Positions 54,973-64,000 of a DNA stretch of 64,000 nucleotides are shown here, one piece after another. The DNA comes from Plotosus lineatus (taxonomy: Eukaryota; Chordata; Actinopteri; Siluriformes; Plotosidae). The notes under the pieces were generated by a model. That model did no database searches. It was not told the DNA's origin and saw nothing but the letters and a program-made list of their open reading frames with translations. Position numbers and translations under genes: made by a program. Within the stretch, counting starts at the first letter, position 1, and the number at the start of each line of letters is the position of its first letter. The stretch is from contig CM045733.1 of assembly GCA_024760905.1 (NCBI GenBank), positions 24,941,001 to 25,005,000 on the forward strand, read 5' to 3'.

Positions 54973-55869
54973 GTAGTCGGAAACAAAAAAAGGAGGATTA
55001 ATTTTACATGAAAGAACATCGCTTAATAAAAGATTTAGAAATCAATAGAAAACATTTTATCCAGACAATGGGACAAGCCTGGGTCCCTAGAGCACAAAGT
55101 GTAATTCGGAAATTTGACTTAGGTCTAATGAAAAACATCTTGTTTACTTCTTCATTTAATGTCTTTTCTGTGTGCACCGTGTCATCACATTATTTTCGAG
55201 CATCCCAGACAGGACCTTTTAGGCATTACAGCAGGAACAGAGGAGCCCAGGACATCATGTCACAGACCACAACCACGTCAATGTCTGTGCTTGAGGTAAA
55301 AGCACCCAGACAAAGTGCTCACTCAGATCAGAGCTGTTTGGGTGTTTAAAGTGTGAGGTGAATGGGAGATCAGAACACAGATGCACGCACTGGGCCACAG
55401 ATCAAAGGGAGAAAGAGACGTGCATTACTCCATCTCCCTTATCTGCCAAATCTCCGACAATGGCTGTGCCAACAGCCCTCAATCCAGACGCTCTCAGAGC
55501 ATAAACACAGTGGCTGAAATGAGCATAAGATCTACCTGTTAAGCCTCAGCCTTCAAGAAAATACAGTGTAAATTAGGGAGTTTCGTGCAAAGGGAGTCAA
55601 TAGGTAGAACCAAATAAAACCATTACATGGAGTTTAGCTTCAAAGAACATCAAGCAGATACTATTATCATCGTGCAAAACAACTAGGACAAGTTTCTCCA
55701 TAATAATAAATAAACAGAAAATCAGTTGACTTCAAAACTACTGATAAATTTAAAGGCATTTGCTGAAATAAAACATGACTTTAATTCTAATTTATTCACA
55801 ACTATAAAATCTCTTTAAATAAGGTCTGTAGGGATCATTCATGTTTCTTTGTTTATTATTTTTAACGGT
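54973..55869. other. unassigned sequence, 0.9 kb
   Basis: An open frame of 113 codons (55008-55349) has no recognisable domain. Nothing else is seen. Confidence 0.3.
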
Positions 55870-55883
55870 GATTGCAGACTGTA

Positions 55884-56157
55884 GGTAAAGGTAAAGCCTG
55901 TTGGGCTTTTTACACCCAAGCCACAGTGGCTCATGAGGCCGGTGCTTATCCCCAGTTTCCATAGCGTGAAGCAACTAGGAGTTCAACTCCTCCTGGATGG
56001 GACGCTAGTCCATCGCAGGTTACCTTCCCAGTATATTTTTACTGGTACCCATTTATACTGCTGGGTGAACAGAGGCACACACACCCAGGGGTCTTAGCAC
56101 AGTGGGGGTCTAACTGGGATTTGAACACACAACCCTAACCACTACACCACCGGCCCC
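55884..56157 (-). mobile_element. SINE-B, full length with 14-bp target-site duplication
   Basis: Complement head 'ggggccggtggtgtagtggt', B box 'gtgttcaaatccc' near 56118, body to 'tttacctttacc'. GATTGCAGACTGTA occurs at 55870-55883 and 56158-56171. Head, body and short A/T-type tail make this the best model of the family here. Confidence 0.88.
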
Positions 56158-56244
56158 GATTGCAGACTGTACTAGTACATTATCGCCACTCTTTGGTCTG
56201 GGGTTCTCTGCTTTGGTATCCAGAATAATTAATTAATTCATCGT

Positions 56245-56283
56245 TGTGTGTGTGTGTGTGTGTGTGTGTGTGAGTCAGTGAGT

Positions 56284-56342
<59 letters not shown>
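56245..56342. repeat. (GT)n-(GA)n microsatellite
   Basis: GT run, (GTGA) transition, then a long GA run. Confidence 0.95.
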
Positions 56343-56345
<3 letters not shown>

Positions 56346-56374
56346 TCCGATTGTTTAAGAACAATTTTTGGGTT

Positions 56375-56645
56375 CAGGCATTTCTGTGTTTCCTGCGTGC
56401 TTGTGTGGGTTTCCTCAAGGTACATTAGTTTCCTCCCATAGTCCAAAAAATATGCAATTATATTAAATGGCTATTCCAGATCACCCCTGGGTGTGAGTGA
56501 GAATGATTGTGTGTATGTTGGGCCTGCAATGGCTTGGTGAGCTGTCCAGGGTGTACTCCACCCTTGCCCAGAATCAGCTTAGATGGGCATCAGCTTCCCC
56601 TTGAGCCTAATTAAGATGAAGTGACTTAGAAAATGGCTGAATGGA
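56375..56645 (+). mobile_element. SINE-C, head-truncated
   Basis: Middle 'tttcctcccatagtccaaaa' and tail 'ggtgagctgtccagggtgta' to 'cctaattaagatgaagtgac', followed by a short (AT)n. Confidence 0.75.
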
Positions 56646-56833
56646 TATATATATATATTCTTCTATAATCACCTGAAGAGAGAGGATGGTTTCACCACCC
56701 CTCGAAACAGATCTGTAGTGATAAATGGAGTTTTAATAGAAAGTCTTTGTCCTGTCCTTTTATCTTTTATTGTTATTTGCTCTACCAAAAAGTATTGAGC
56801 ACTCTCCTATGGAAGGATCTACTCAGAAAATCC

Positions 56834-56836
<3 letters not shown>

Positions 56837-56896
<60 letters not shown>
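56837..56896. repeat. (TA)n microsatellite
   Basis: About 30 TA units. The left flank resembles the complement of the 24050 region. Confidence 0.95.
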
Positions 56897-56902
<6 letters not shown>

Positions 56903-57110
56903 CTGAATTATATTTACTTTATGAGGACTGTATGATGACATCATAATTGCTCCCAACTAGTTTGTGTACATGTCACTTGAACATCCTCATATGATGACAC
57001 ATGGATATTACTTAAACATCTTCTTGTTTGAAGACAGTAACAGAAGACAGATGTTGACTACAGACACATCAGTATTTTTTCTATAAATAATGAATTAATG
57101 TACTGATGGA

Positions 57111-57480
57111 TGGCACAGTTGTGTAGTGGTTAGCATGTCCGCCTCAGAGCAAGAAGGTCCTGGGTTTGACTCCGCTATGTGGAGCTTGCATGCTCTCTCC
57201 CGTGCTTCCATGGGTTTCCCCTGGGCACTTTAGTTTCTTACCAATGTTCAAAGACAAGCACATTAGGCCATCTGGCTGTTCCCAATTGCTTGTAAGCGTA
57301 AGTGGATGAAGGCTTTGTGCATTTATGTGTGTTGGCCAGGCCTGCAATGGTTTGTCAAGCTATTCACAGTTTACCCCACCTTCACGACCTTCAGTGTTGG
57401 TTGAGATCGGCTTAAGTGTCGGCTCCAGCCTCAATGCAACGCTATCAGGATTAAGTGGTTGAGCAAGTGAGTGGTTGAGT
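57111..57480 (+). mobile_element. SINE-C, full length
   Basis: tRNA-like head 'ggcacagttgtgtagtggtt' with B box 'ctgggtttgactcc' (about 57161), middle 'tgttcaaagacaagcacatt', tail 'aggattaagtggttgagcaa' ending in GTGA repeats. Confidence 0.8.
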
Positions 57481-57897
57481 GAGTGCATGAGAAGGGACTG
57501 ATGTAGGGTTGGGTGAGATGGATTTGAAAGATGCCTGGCTATATTTGTCAGCATCCTGGTGAAACCTGTAATCTCCATTTTTGCCAAAATTAGATTATGC
57601 ATGAATATTAATTAAGATACCCTCTGTATCTGCTTGAAAAAGCTGGTGGCTCCATCTAGCTGTTTTGGGGTAAATTCATACACATATGTCACTGTATAAT
57701 CATTAATTGCACCTTCATCTTTTTTATTCATTCATTTATTCATTTCTAAACAGCTAAATTCTAATTAGGGTCACAGGGAGGCTGGGGCCCATCTCAGCAT
57801 TCCATCTCAGAGCAAGGGTGGGGTACACCCTGGACAGCTCACCAGACCATCACAATGCTAACAGACACAACCAATCACACTCAAACTCACACCTAGG

Positions 57898-58402
57898 GGC
57901 AACCTCAGCATCCTACTACCAATATATTCACTATCTCTCCTCTGTACATGGCCAAACCATCTCAATCTAGCCTCTCACTTTGTCTCCAAAACATCTTACA
58001 TGTGCTGTCCCTCTGATGTACTCATTCCTGGTCCTATCCAAGCTCGTTACTCCCAAAGAGAACCTCAACATTTTCATCTCCCCCCAGCTCTGCCTCCTAT
58101 CTGTTCCTCAGCGCTACTGTTTCTAAACCATACAACATCGCTGGCAGCAGCAAAGTCTTGTACACTTTCCCTTTCATTCTTGTCAAGACCTTCTTATCAC
58201 GCATCACACCTGACACTTTTCTCCAACCTGTCTGCACACGCTTCTTCATCTCTTTTCCACACTCTCTATTGCTCTGGACTGTTGAGCATAAGTACTTAAA
58301 ATCCTCCACTTTCTTTATCTCTGCTCCCTGTAACCTCACCACTCAACAAGAAGAGGCTCAGAGCTGACAGCACACCTCAGTACTGTCTTATATCTCATAC
58401 AT
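57898..58402 (-). mobile_element. L-A fragment, left arm of palindrome
   Basis: The complement runs from the RT region near block B ('gtgaggtgtgctg') across two deletions to 'aggatgctgagg'. An 81-codon frame (58342-58097) holds 'EDFKYLCSTVQSNRECGKEM' and 'KGKVYKTLLLPAMLYGLETV'. Confidence 0.85.
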
Positions 58403-58498
58403 AAGAGATGTAAGACAGTGGTGAGGTGTGCTGTCGGCGTGACAGAGGAGTTCAAGGTGTAGGTAGGACTGCATCAAGGGTCAGCTCTGAGCCCCTTC

Positions 58499-59113
58499 TT
58501 GTTTGCTATGGTGATGGACAGGCTGACAGACGAGGTTAGACAAGATTCCCCATGGACAATGATGTTTGCAGAGGACATTGTGATCTGTAGTGAGAGCAGA
58601 GAAAAAGTGCAGGAAAATATAGAGAGGTGGAGGTATGCCCTGGAAAGGACGGGAATGAAGGTTAGCCTCAGTAAGACAGAATACATGTGTATGAATGACA
58701 AGGACCCAACAGGAACGGTGAGGTTACAGGGAGCAGAGATAAGGAAGGTGGAGGAGTTTAATTACTTCGGCTCAACAATCCGGAGCAATGGAGAGTGTGG
58801 AAAAGAGGTGAAGAAGCGTGTGCAGGCAGGTTGGAATGGTTGGAGAAAAGTGTCCGGTGTGATGTGTGATAGGAGAGTATCGGCAGGAATGAAAGGAAAA
58901 GTGTACAAGACGGTGTTGAGGCCAACGATGTTGTATGGTTTAGAGACAGTGGCCCTGGGAAAAAGACAGGAGGCAGAGCTGGAGGTAGCAGAGATGAAAA
59001 TGTTGAGGTTCTCTTTGGGAGTAACGAGGATGGATAGGATCAGGAATGAGCACATCAGAGGGACAGCACATGTAAGACGTTTTGGAGACAAAGACTCAGA
59101 GAGGCTAGATTGA
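58499..59113 (+). pseudogene. L-A RT C-terminal frame, 204 open codons
   Basis: Starts in block B ('MFAMVMDRLTDEVRQDSPW'). Block C reads MFAEDIVIC, where FADD is expected, so a catalytic Asp is changed to Glu. Then 'RTGMKVSLSKTEYMCMND', 'FNYFGSTIRSNGECGKEV' and the C-terminal region to 'RRFGDKDSE', where one extra base breaks the frame. Confidence 0.82.
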
Positions 59114-59173
59114 GATGTTTTGGACATGTACAGAGGAGGGATAGTGAGTACATTGGTAGTAGGGTGCTGAGGT

Positions 59174-59348
59174 TTCCCCTAGGTGTGAGTTTGAGTGTGA
59201 TTGGTTGTGTGTCTGTTAGCATTGTGATGGTCTGGTGAGCTGTCCAGGGTGTACCCCACCCTTGCTCTGAGATGGATTGGTGAGATGGGCCCCAGCCTCC
59301 ATGTGACCCTAATTAGAATTTAGCTGTTTAAAGAAATGAATAAATGAA
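59174..59348 (+). mobile_element. SINE-C 3' part nested in L-A
   Basis: 'cccctaggtgtgagtttgag' to 'aattagaatttagctgttta' and 'aataaatga'. Its mirror image is 57727-57897. Confidence 0.85.
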
Positions 59349-59731
59349 ACTACCAGGCAGAAGACCTAGAGGAAGACCAAAGAGACGATTCATGGACGTG
59401 GTGAAGGAGGACATGAAGGCAGTTGGTGTAAGAGAAGAAGATGCAGTGGATAGGGTGAGATGGAGGCAGATGATTCGCTGTGGCGACCCCTGAAGGGAAC
59501 AGCCGTTGAAGACAACATGACAGATTCAGATTTTTTAGATTCCACCACTTTGTCTTCTGCTCTGCTTTTGCCTTCCTCACCTTCCTCACCATCAGCGTCA
59601 TCCTGCACACCACCATCCTAAAGCTGTCTGGCAACACTTTCACCCGCTACTACTTTGCAGTCACTGACATCCTTCAACTTACATCGCCTACACAAGATGC
59701 AGTCCACCTGTGTGCTCCGACCTCCGCTTTT

Positions 59732-60333
59732 TTAAGTCACCATATGCTCCTGTCTCTTCTGGAAAAAAGTATTCACCACAGCCATTTCTATCCTTTTTAC
59801 AAAATCTACCAATATCTGTCCTTCTGTGTTCCTGTCCTGGATATCAAACCTGCCCATCACTTCCTCGTCCCCTCTGTTGCCTGTACCAATATGTCCATTG
59901 AAGTCTGCCCCAATGACCACTCTTTCATTTTTGGGGGTACTCTGCATCACTTCATCTAACTCACTCCAAAATCTCTCCTTGTCTTCGAGCTCACATCCTG
60001 CTGGTGGGGCATAAGCACTAACAATATTGAACATCACGCCTTCAATTTCTAACTTGAGACTCATCACCGTGTTTGACACTCTTTTTTCACTTCTAAGAAC
60101 ATTCCTGACAAACCCTTCTTCAAGATGACTCATACTCCTTTTCTCTTCCCATCCAGACCATGATAAAACAGCTTAAACCCTGCTCCTAAGCTTCTAGCCT
60201 TGCTACCTTTCCACCGGGTCTCCTGAACACACAATATGTCCACCTTCGTCCTCTGCATCATGTCAGCCAGCTCTCTAGCTTTTCCTGTCATAGTTCCAAC
60301 ATTCAAAGTCCCTACTCTCAGTCCTAGACTCAT
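59732..60333 (-). pseudogene. L-A endonuclease (minus), two frames
   Basis: Frame 60333-60130: MSLGLRVGTLNVGTMTGKAR, 'KVDILCVQETRWKGSKARSL'. Frame 60133-59732: 'SNTVMSLKLEIEGVMFNIVS', 'VVIGADFNGHIGTGNRGDEE', 'EGQILVDFVKRIEMAVVNTF'. The two are separated by a frameshift at about 60130. The Glu and Asp/Asn motifs are intact. The C-terminal His motif region (about 59640) reads 'LPDSFRMVV', so the His is lost. Confidence 0.82.
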
Positions 60334-60531
60334 GCCTTTCCTCTTATCTCTCTGCCTACGGACACGCCTCCCACCACTCCTTCTTCAACCAACAGTAGCC
60401 CAGTTTCCACCTGCACCCTGTTGGTTAACAGCACTGATGGCGGTTGTTGTTAACCCGGGCCTCGACTGATCCGGTATGGAATTCTTATTTTTGACTTACG
60501 TTTTTATGTGTGGCATTGGTTTTGGAGTATG

Positions 60532-60845
60532 GGGCAGTGGTGGTCTAGTGGTATAGGGTGCTGGATCACTGATCCTAAGGTTGGGGGTTCGAGTCCCGTC
60601 CCCCCCAGTACAGCTAAATGGGTTATCAAAGGCGGGCCATGTCTCCCACTGTCTGTAGTGAGAGGCATGTAAACGAACCATTGACGACTTTCGTAAAAAG
60701 TAGCTGCAAAGCCGTCAGCGTGTTTCTGTCCCTTGCTAAAGGGTTGTGTCAGGAAAGGCAGCCGATGTAAAAACCCATGTCAAATCACACGTGCGAATCA
60801 TTCGCTTTGGCGACCCCTGATAAAGGGAAAAAGCCAAAAGGAAAT
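60532..60845 (+). mobile_element. SINE-A1, full length
   Basis: Head 'ggggcagtggtggtctagtg', B box 'gggttcgagtccc' near 60585, body 'ccatgtctcccactgtctgt', L-A-like tail 'ggttgtgtcaggaaaggcag', 'cgctttggcgacccctgata' and 'gggaaaaagccaaaaggaaa'. Confidence 0.88.
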
Positions 60846-60934
60846 CATCATTATCAGGTTTTACATCGGATGCCCTTCCTGACACAACCCTCTGCATTTA
60901 TCCAGGCTTGGAACCCCCTTCATGGCTGCATTCG

Positions 60935-61669
60935 GGTAATCAGAGGACTATTCTAAGAAAACTGTATGATTTTGAGCACATCTGATGGATCAAAAAGAAT
61001 ATCAAATGTGTGATGTAAATCAAAGCACAGTCATATAGCATATTATAGGGCAACCCACAACAGACACTGACTTGATATCAAGACTTACCCATAAGACTCC
61101 ACAACAAGGTCTACGACAGCATTTTCTGCCACAAAACAGGTGAGATTTGTACTGTACTCGGCCACTTGTCCAAGGAATTTGTCCAATTTTCCTGGACCTC
61201 ATGTATAACTGTTGGGTGATACATGTTACAAGGGTTTTAGTGAGTTGAAACTAGTGAAGGTCCTGAGCCAGAGTTTCAGTAATGCTGGGTATGGGACAGT
61301 AATGGACTTAGTTATCCACTCCTTTCATAGAAATAGCAGTGTACCTGCTCAGTTGAGCTATTATCCACATGAAAGCAGTGAAATGTATAAAATGCTATGT
61401 ATTTGTTTCAGTCACCAAAGAGTTTCTTTGTTTTTACACCTTTATGTGGAAAACTAAGACTATACTAAAAATCTGAAGACATTTGCAATTTCTGCAATTC
61501 TCAAAGCAGACTATTTGGCACCAACAACGAGGCCATGATCAAAGTCTCTGAGATCATATTATATTCCCGTTCTAATGTTTGATGTGCACATTAACTGACT
61601 CTCTTGACTTTAACCACTTGATTTTATGCACTGTGCGTCTGCCAAATGGATAATTACAGGATAAGCTGT
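60935..61669. other. unassigned sequence
   Basis: Nothing recognisable. Confidence 0.3.
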
Positions 61670-62370
61670 ACAAGTGTGAAGTTTGCATGTTCTCACTGTG
61701 CTTACATGGGTTTCCTCCAGGTACTCCAGTTTCACACTATAGTCCAAATAAGCACGTTTTGTGTGGAATTTGCATGTTCTCCCCATGCTTGCATGGGTTT
61801 CCTCTCACAAGCCAAAGAAATGTACATTAGAATAATTCTGTCTGTCTTCCTTTCGGCTTTTTTCCCTTTTACTCGGGAGTCGCCACAGCGAATCATCTGA
61901 TTCGCACGTTTGATTTGGCAGAGGTTTTTTTTTTTACGTCGGATGCCCTTCCTGTCACAACCCTTTTTAGCAAGGGACAGAAACACGCTGACGACTTTGC
62001 AGCTACTCTTTACAAAAGTCAGCAATGGTTCTTTTACATGCCTCTCACCATAGACAGTGAGAGACATGGCCTGCCTTTGATAACCCAGTTAGCTGCACTG
62101 GGGGGGGACAGTGACAACCATGTGGAGAGTGGGACTCGAACCCCCAACCTTTGGATCGGCGATCCAGCTCCCTATACCACTAGACCACCACTGCCCCTTG
62201 CACATTAAAATAATTGGCTGGCTTAAATTGCCCCGATGATGGACTGGCGAGCTGTCCAGAGTATTCTCTGCCTTCACAATGAGTTGGCTGAGATAGGCTC
62301 CAGCCTCCCTGTGTTCCTAGTAGGATTAAGCAGTTGGGCCAATGAATGAATGAATGAATGAATGAATGAA
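61670..62370 (+). mobile_element. SINE-C with partial duplication, split by SINE-A1
   Basis: 'gaagtttgcatgttctcact...ggtttcctccaggtactcca' is followed by a second 'ggaatttgcatgttctcccc...gggtttcctct', so the middle is duplicated. After the SINE-A1 (61838-62199) come 'taattggctggcttaaattg', the tail 'ggcgagctgtccagagtatt' and an (ATGA)n end at 62341-62370. Confidence 0.8.
61838..62199 (-). mobile_element. SINE-A1, full length, with 16-bp target-site duplication
   Basis: The complement has head 'ggggcagtggtggtctagtg', B box 'gggttcgagtccc' near 62128-62140, body, 'gtgacaggaagggcatccga' and tail 'attcgctgtggcgactcccg', 'aaagccgaaaggaagacaga'. The flanks GTACATTAGAATAATT (61822-61837) and GCACATTAAAATAATT (62200-62215) match at 14 of 16. 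Confidence 0.9.
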
Positions 62371-64000
62371 TAAAACTGTTAAAAAGCACTTTGTAGTGAA
62401 CAAATGTAGAAATATTCTCTCCGACAAGCATATAGTGCCAGTTCAAATGACCAGCTTGAGTGTGATTCAGAATCTGTGTTGCAGTTAACTCCCCCCCCCT
62501 ACAGAAAAAAAAAGAAGAAAAGAAAAAATACTCGAGTACCTCTGATATCATAGATCTGATCTCCATCTTCCCTCTTCCCTTTGCTACCTCCGTCAAGTTC
62601 AGAAGAGGCCACATGTCTGAGCTCAACTGTGCAGTGTGGGCAAAATTTGTTCTTCTTATTGATGGTGGCTCAGGCCCCAGCTGTGTGTAGGAAGTAGGGC
62701 AACCACATCTGAGAGGCATGGATCAGATATTTGCCTCAGAAAAGAGGGTCTAACAAAAAACACATGCTACGACTGTTTCCTATTCTGTATGTGTGAGAGA
62801 CATCGGAGAGAGTCTCACTGCTTTGGTTAAAGGAGAATCTCTTTTTGGTCAATAAAGTCACTGGGGTTAGAACCTTGTCTGATTGATATCTTAATCTTTC
62901 TAGTCATAATCAACATGTGATCTTCGGCAACATTTAACATAATAATGATCCATTAACACGTTGGTTTGATTTTACATCGCCTAAAGGTTTCCTATACCCA
63001 CAATGCCATTCACTTAACTTCTGGTAATGATTCCGCTTTCATTTGGCTTTTGCATTTACTCTACTAAAAGAGCACGCTGTAGTTTAGTTATACTTTTATT
63101 CTTTAGTCCATTCTCTTCTCTCATCTTTTTGTTTGTACACTGCTCAAAAATTTCAACTTCCAAAGATTCAACATACGTACATGCTAAATGCCACATGTGA
63201 CTTTGTTCTGACTTTAACCTTTGACCTAGACATTCCAAATTCAAATCATCTCTGAGACTCAGGTAAGGGAGGTTCCCCACCAATCCATGTAGATTTGGTC
63301 AGGATTTTGTTTACAGACAGACAAACAAAGACAGACAGAAGAACTTACAGATGCCAGTGATTATAATCAAGCGCTGATCTCATTTGGACAACACCCGATT
63401 CAATCACTTTTTAGGTTGGGAGCAAGCTTAAGGAGTCTGTAAATGATATCGCCGACCATATCACTAGCTGTCTGTGAGTGTCAGCAAGGAATCCACCCAT
63501 TATGGACAATCGTCCCCCTTTGTTGAAACCTGTTTCCAAATGTTGGATGATTAAACACAACAATCTGCTAATCGGTGCCTGCCGCCAACTATCCGCAATT
63601 ACACTGCTAACAGACCGTTGTGGTCCATTACAGATGGGGACTAAGTTGCCCACCATCAGGGATTTTCTTATGAGCATTATTTTATTTGAGTCATTTAGGA
63701 CATGACATAGACCTTTATAGTTGGCCTGGGACAGTCACCAAGTCAAAAATCATAAGCTCTCTCAAGACAGTGGAGGTAGATAAAGGGAGATTGAGAAACT
63801 ACAAACACACAATAGGCGGTGCAGGTTCTGTTACATGCCTGAGCATGTGCTAGATTTCTCAAAGAGACAAAGGATAAGAAGTGTTTTAAAGGAAGAATCA
63901 TTAATGATTAATAAATAAATAAACATTATTTAGCTACGCTCGCTCCATGTAGCTTGGATATATTTCACTGAATACGGTGTTCACTGATAGTTGATCCAGA
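62371..64000. other. unassigned sequence, 1.6 kb
   Basis: Short open frames (for example 63677-63411 minus, 88 codons) have no recognisable domain. A (CAGA)-rich patch lies at 63314-63340 and a C8 run at 62492. No repeat family or host exon is recognised. Confidence 0.3.

Larger units (their letters stand above)
57727..59348. repeat. large palindrome of an L-A LINE carrying a nested SINE
   Basis: The left half (57727-58402) is the minus-strand SINE-C tail (57727-57897) joined to L-A. The right half (58395-59348) is L-A in plus orientation joined to the same SINE (59174-59348) at the same L-A position ('gatgctgagg'). The centre near 58400 has almost no spacer ('catacataagagatg'). The arms differ by roughly 5% in the SINE and 10% in the LINE, and the left arm lost about 40 and 230 bp. 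Confidence 0.85.
58395..59506 (+). mobile_element. L-A fragment, right arm and 3' end
   Basis: RT blocks B-E and the C-terminal region, interrupted by the SINE at 59174-59348, then the LINE 3' end to 'gaagggaacagccg' at 59506. The (GAA)n end is lost where the next L-A fragment starts in opposite orientation. Confidence 0.85.
59507..60934 (-). mobile_element. L-A LINE (minus), 5' half, with SINE-A1 inserted
   Basis: The complement starts with the true 5' end ('gaatgcagccatgaaggggg', about 60934), UTR ('cctggataaatgcagagggt'), a SINE-A1 insertion (60532-60845), 'tccggatcagtcgaggcc'-type UTR near 60465, and the endonuclease to 59507, where it meets the 3' end of the plus-strand L-A. Its own RT half is missing. 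Confidence 0.8.

Noticed and set aside
59507..60934. Twin-priming inversion of a single L-A insertion
   Set aside because: Twin priming places the inverted 5' piece upstream of the sense 3' piece. Here the inverted piece is downstream of the 3' end, so a separate insertion or rearrangement fits better.

Overview
The window looks like intergenic or intronic DNA of a ray-finned (teleost) fish. The evidence is the repeat content: a Rex3-type retrotransposon, several Tc1-like transposons, tRNA-headed SINEs, long (GT)n/(GA)n/(TA)n tracts and vertebrate-style base composition. I recognise no host protein-coding exon, no functional tRNA or rRNA gene, no CRISPR array and no bacterial or viral operon. 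Every ORF I can explain belongs to a mobile element or to a simple repeat. I cannot name the species or order.

Main mobile families. (1) An RTE-like LINE, called L-A here (AP endonuclease plus reverse transcriptase, 3' end in (GAA)n). It has copies at 6904-7555, 8121-10862, 14790-18061 (old, riddled with insertions), 20463-23383 (full length with a 19-bp target-site duplication), 30888-31545, 41509-43588 (minus), 43717-46803 (near full length), 57898-59506 (palindromic) and 59507-60934 (minus, 5' half). (2) Rex3 at 2545-3262, 46815-47372, 48045-49860 and 51745-52240. (3) Tc1-like elements at 4044-5470 (relic), 18251-19910 (complete ends), 25912-26418, 41345-41478 and 47373-47900 (relic). (4) tRNA-derived SINEs. 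One head/body module occurs with two different tails: SINE-A1 carries an L-A tail, SINE-A2 an (ATGA)n-type tail. SINE-B, SINE-C and a probable SINE-D are further families. (5) Apparently unnamed DNA elements: a 733-bp TIR element at 507-1239, a 1615-bp TIR element at 15605-17219 that carries a two-exon acidic ORF, and a family ('E') packed with CGGAA motifs at 24235-24665, 30523-31578 and 35262-35692.

Layout. 0-8 kb holds a SINE split by a TIR transposon, a Rex3 relic, a Tc1 relic split by SINE-B, and an L-A fragment split by SINE-A1. 8-24 kb is dominated by three L-A copies, the 1.6-kb TIR transposon and a Tc1 element. 24-41 kb holds the CGGAA elements, many SINEs (one with an inverted head) and microsatellites, with long stretches I cannot assign. 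41-52 kb is an L-A/(TA)n/L-A head-to-head block followed by Rex3 and Tc1 relics. 52-57 kb is mostly unassigned DNA with SINEs and microsatellites. 57.7-61 kb is a palindromic L-A block. 61-64 kb is a SINE nest followed by unassigned sequence.

The parts relate to each other as a record of nested insertion: the A1 SINEs share the 3' end of L-A and so were probably mobilised by its enzymes, and the target-site duplications give the order of events. The L-A copy at 20463-23383 is the least damaged. No copy in the window encodes a full uninterrupted protein.
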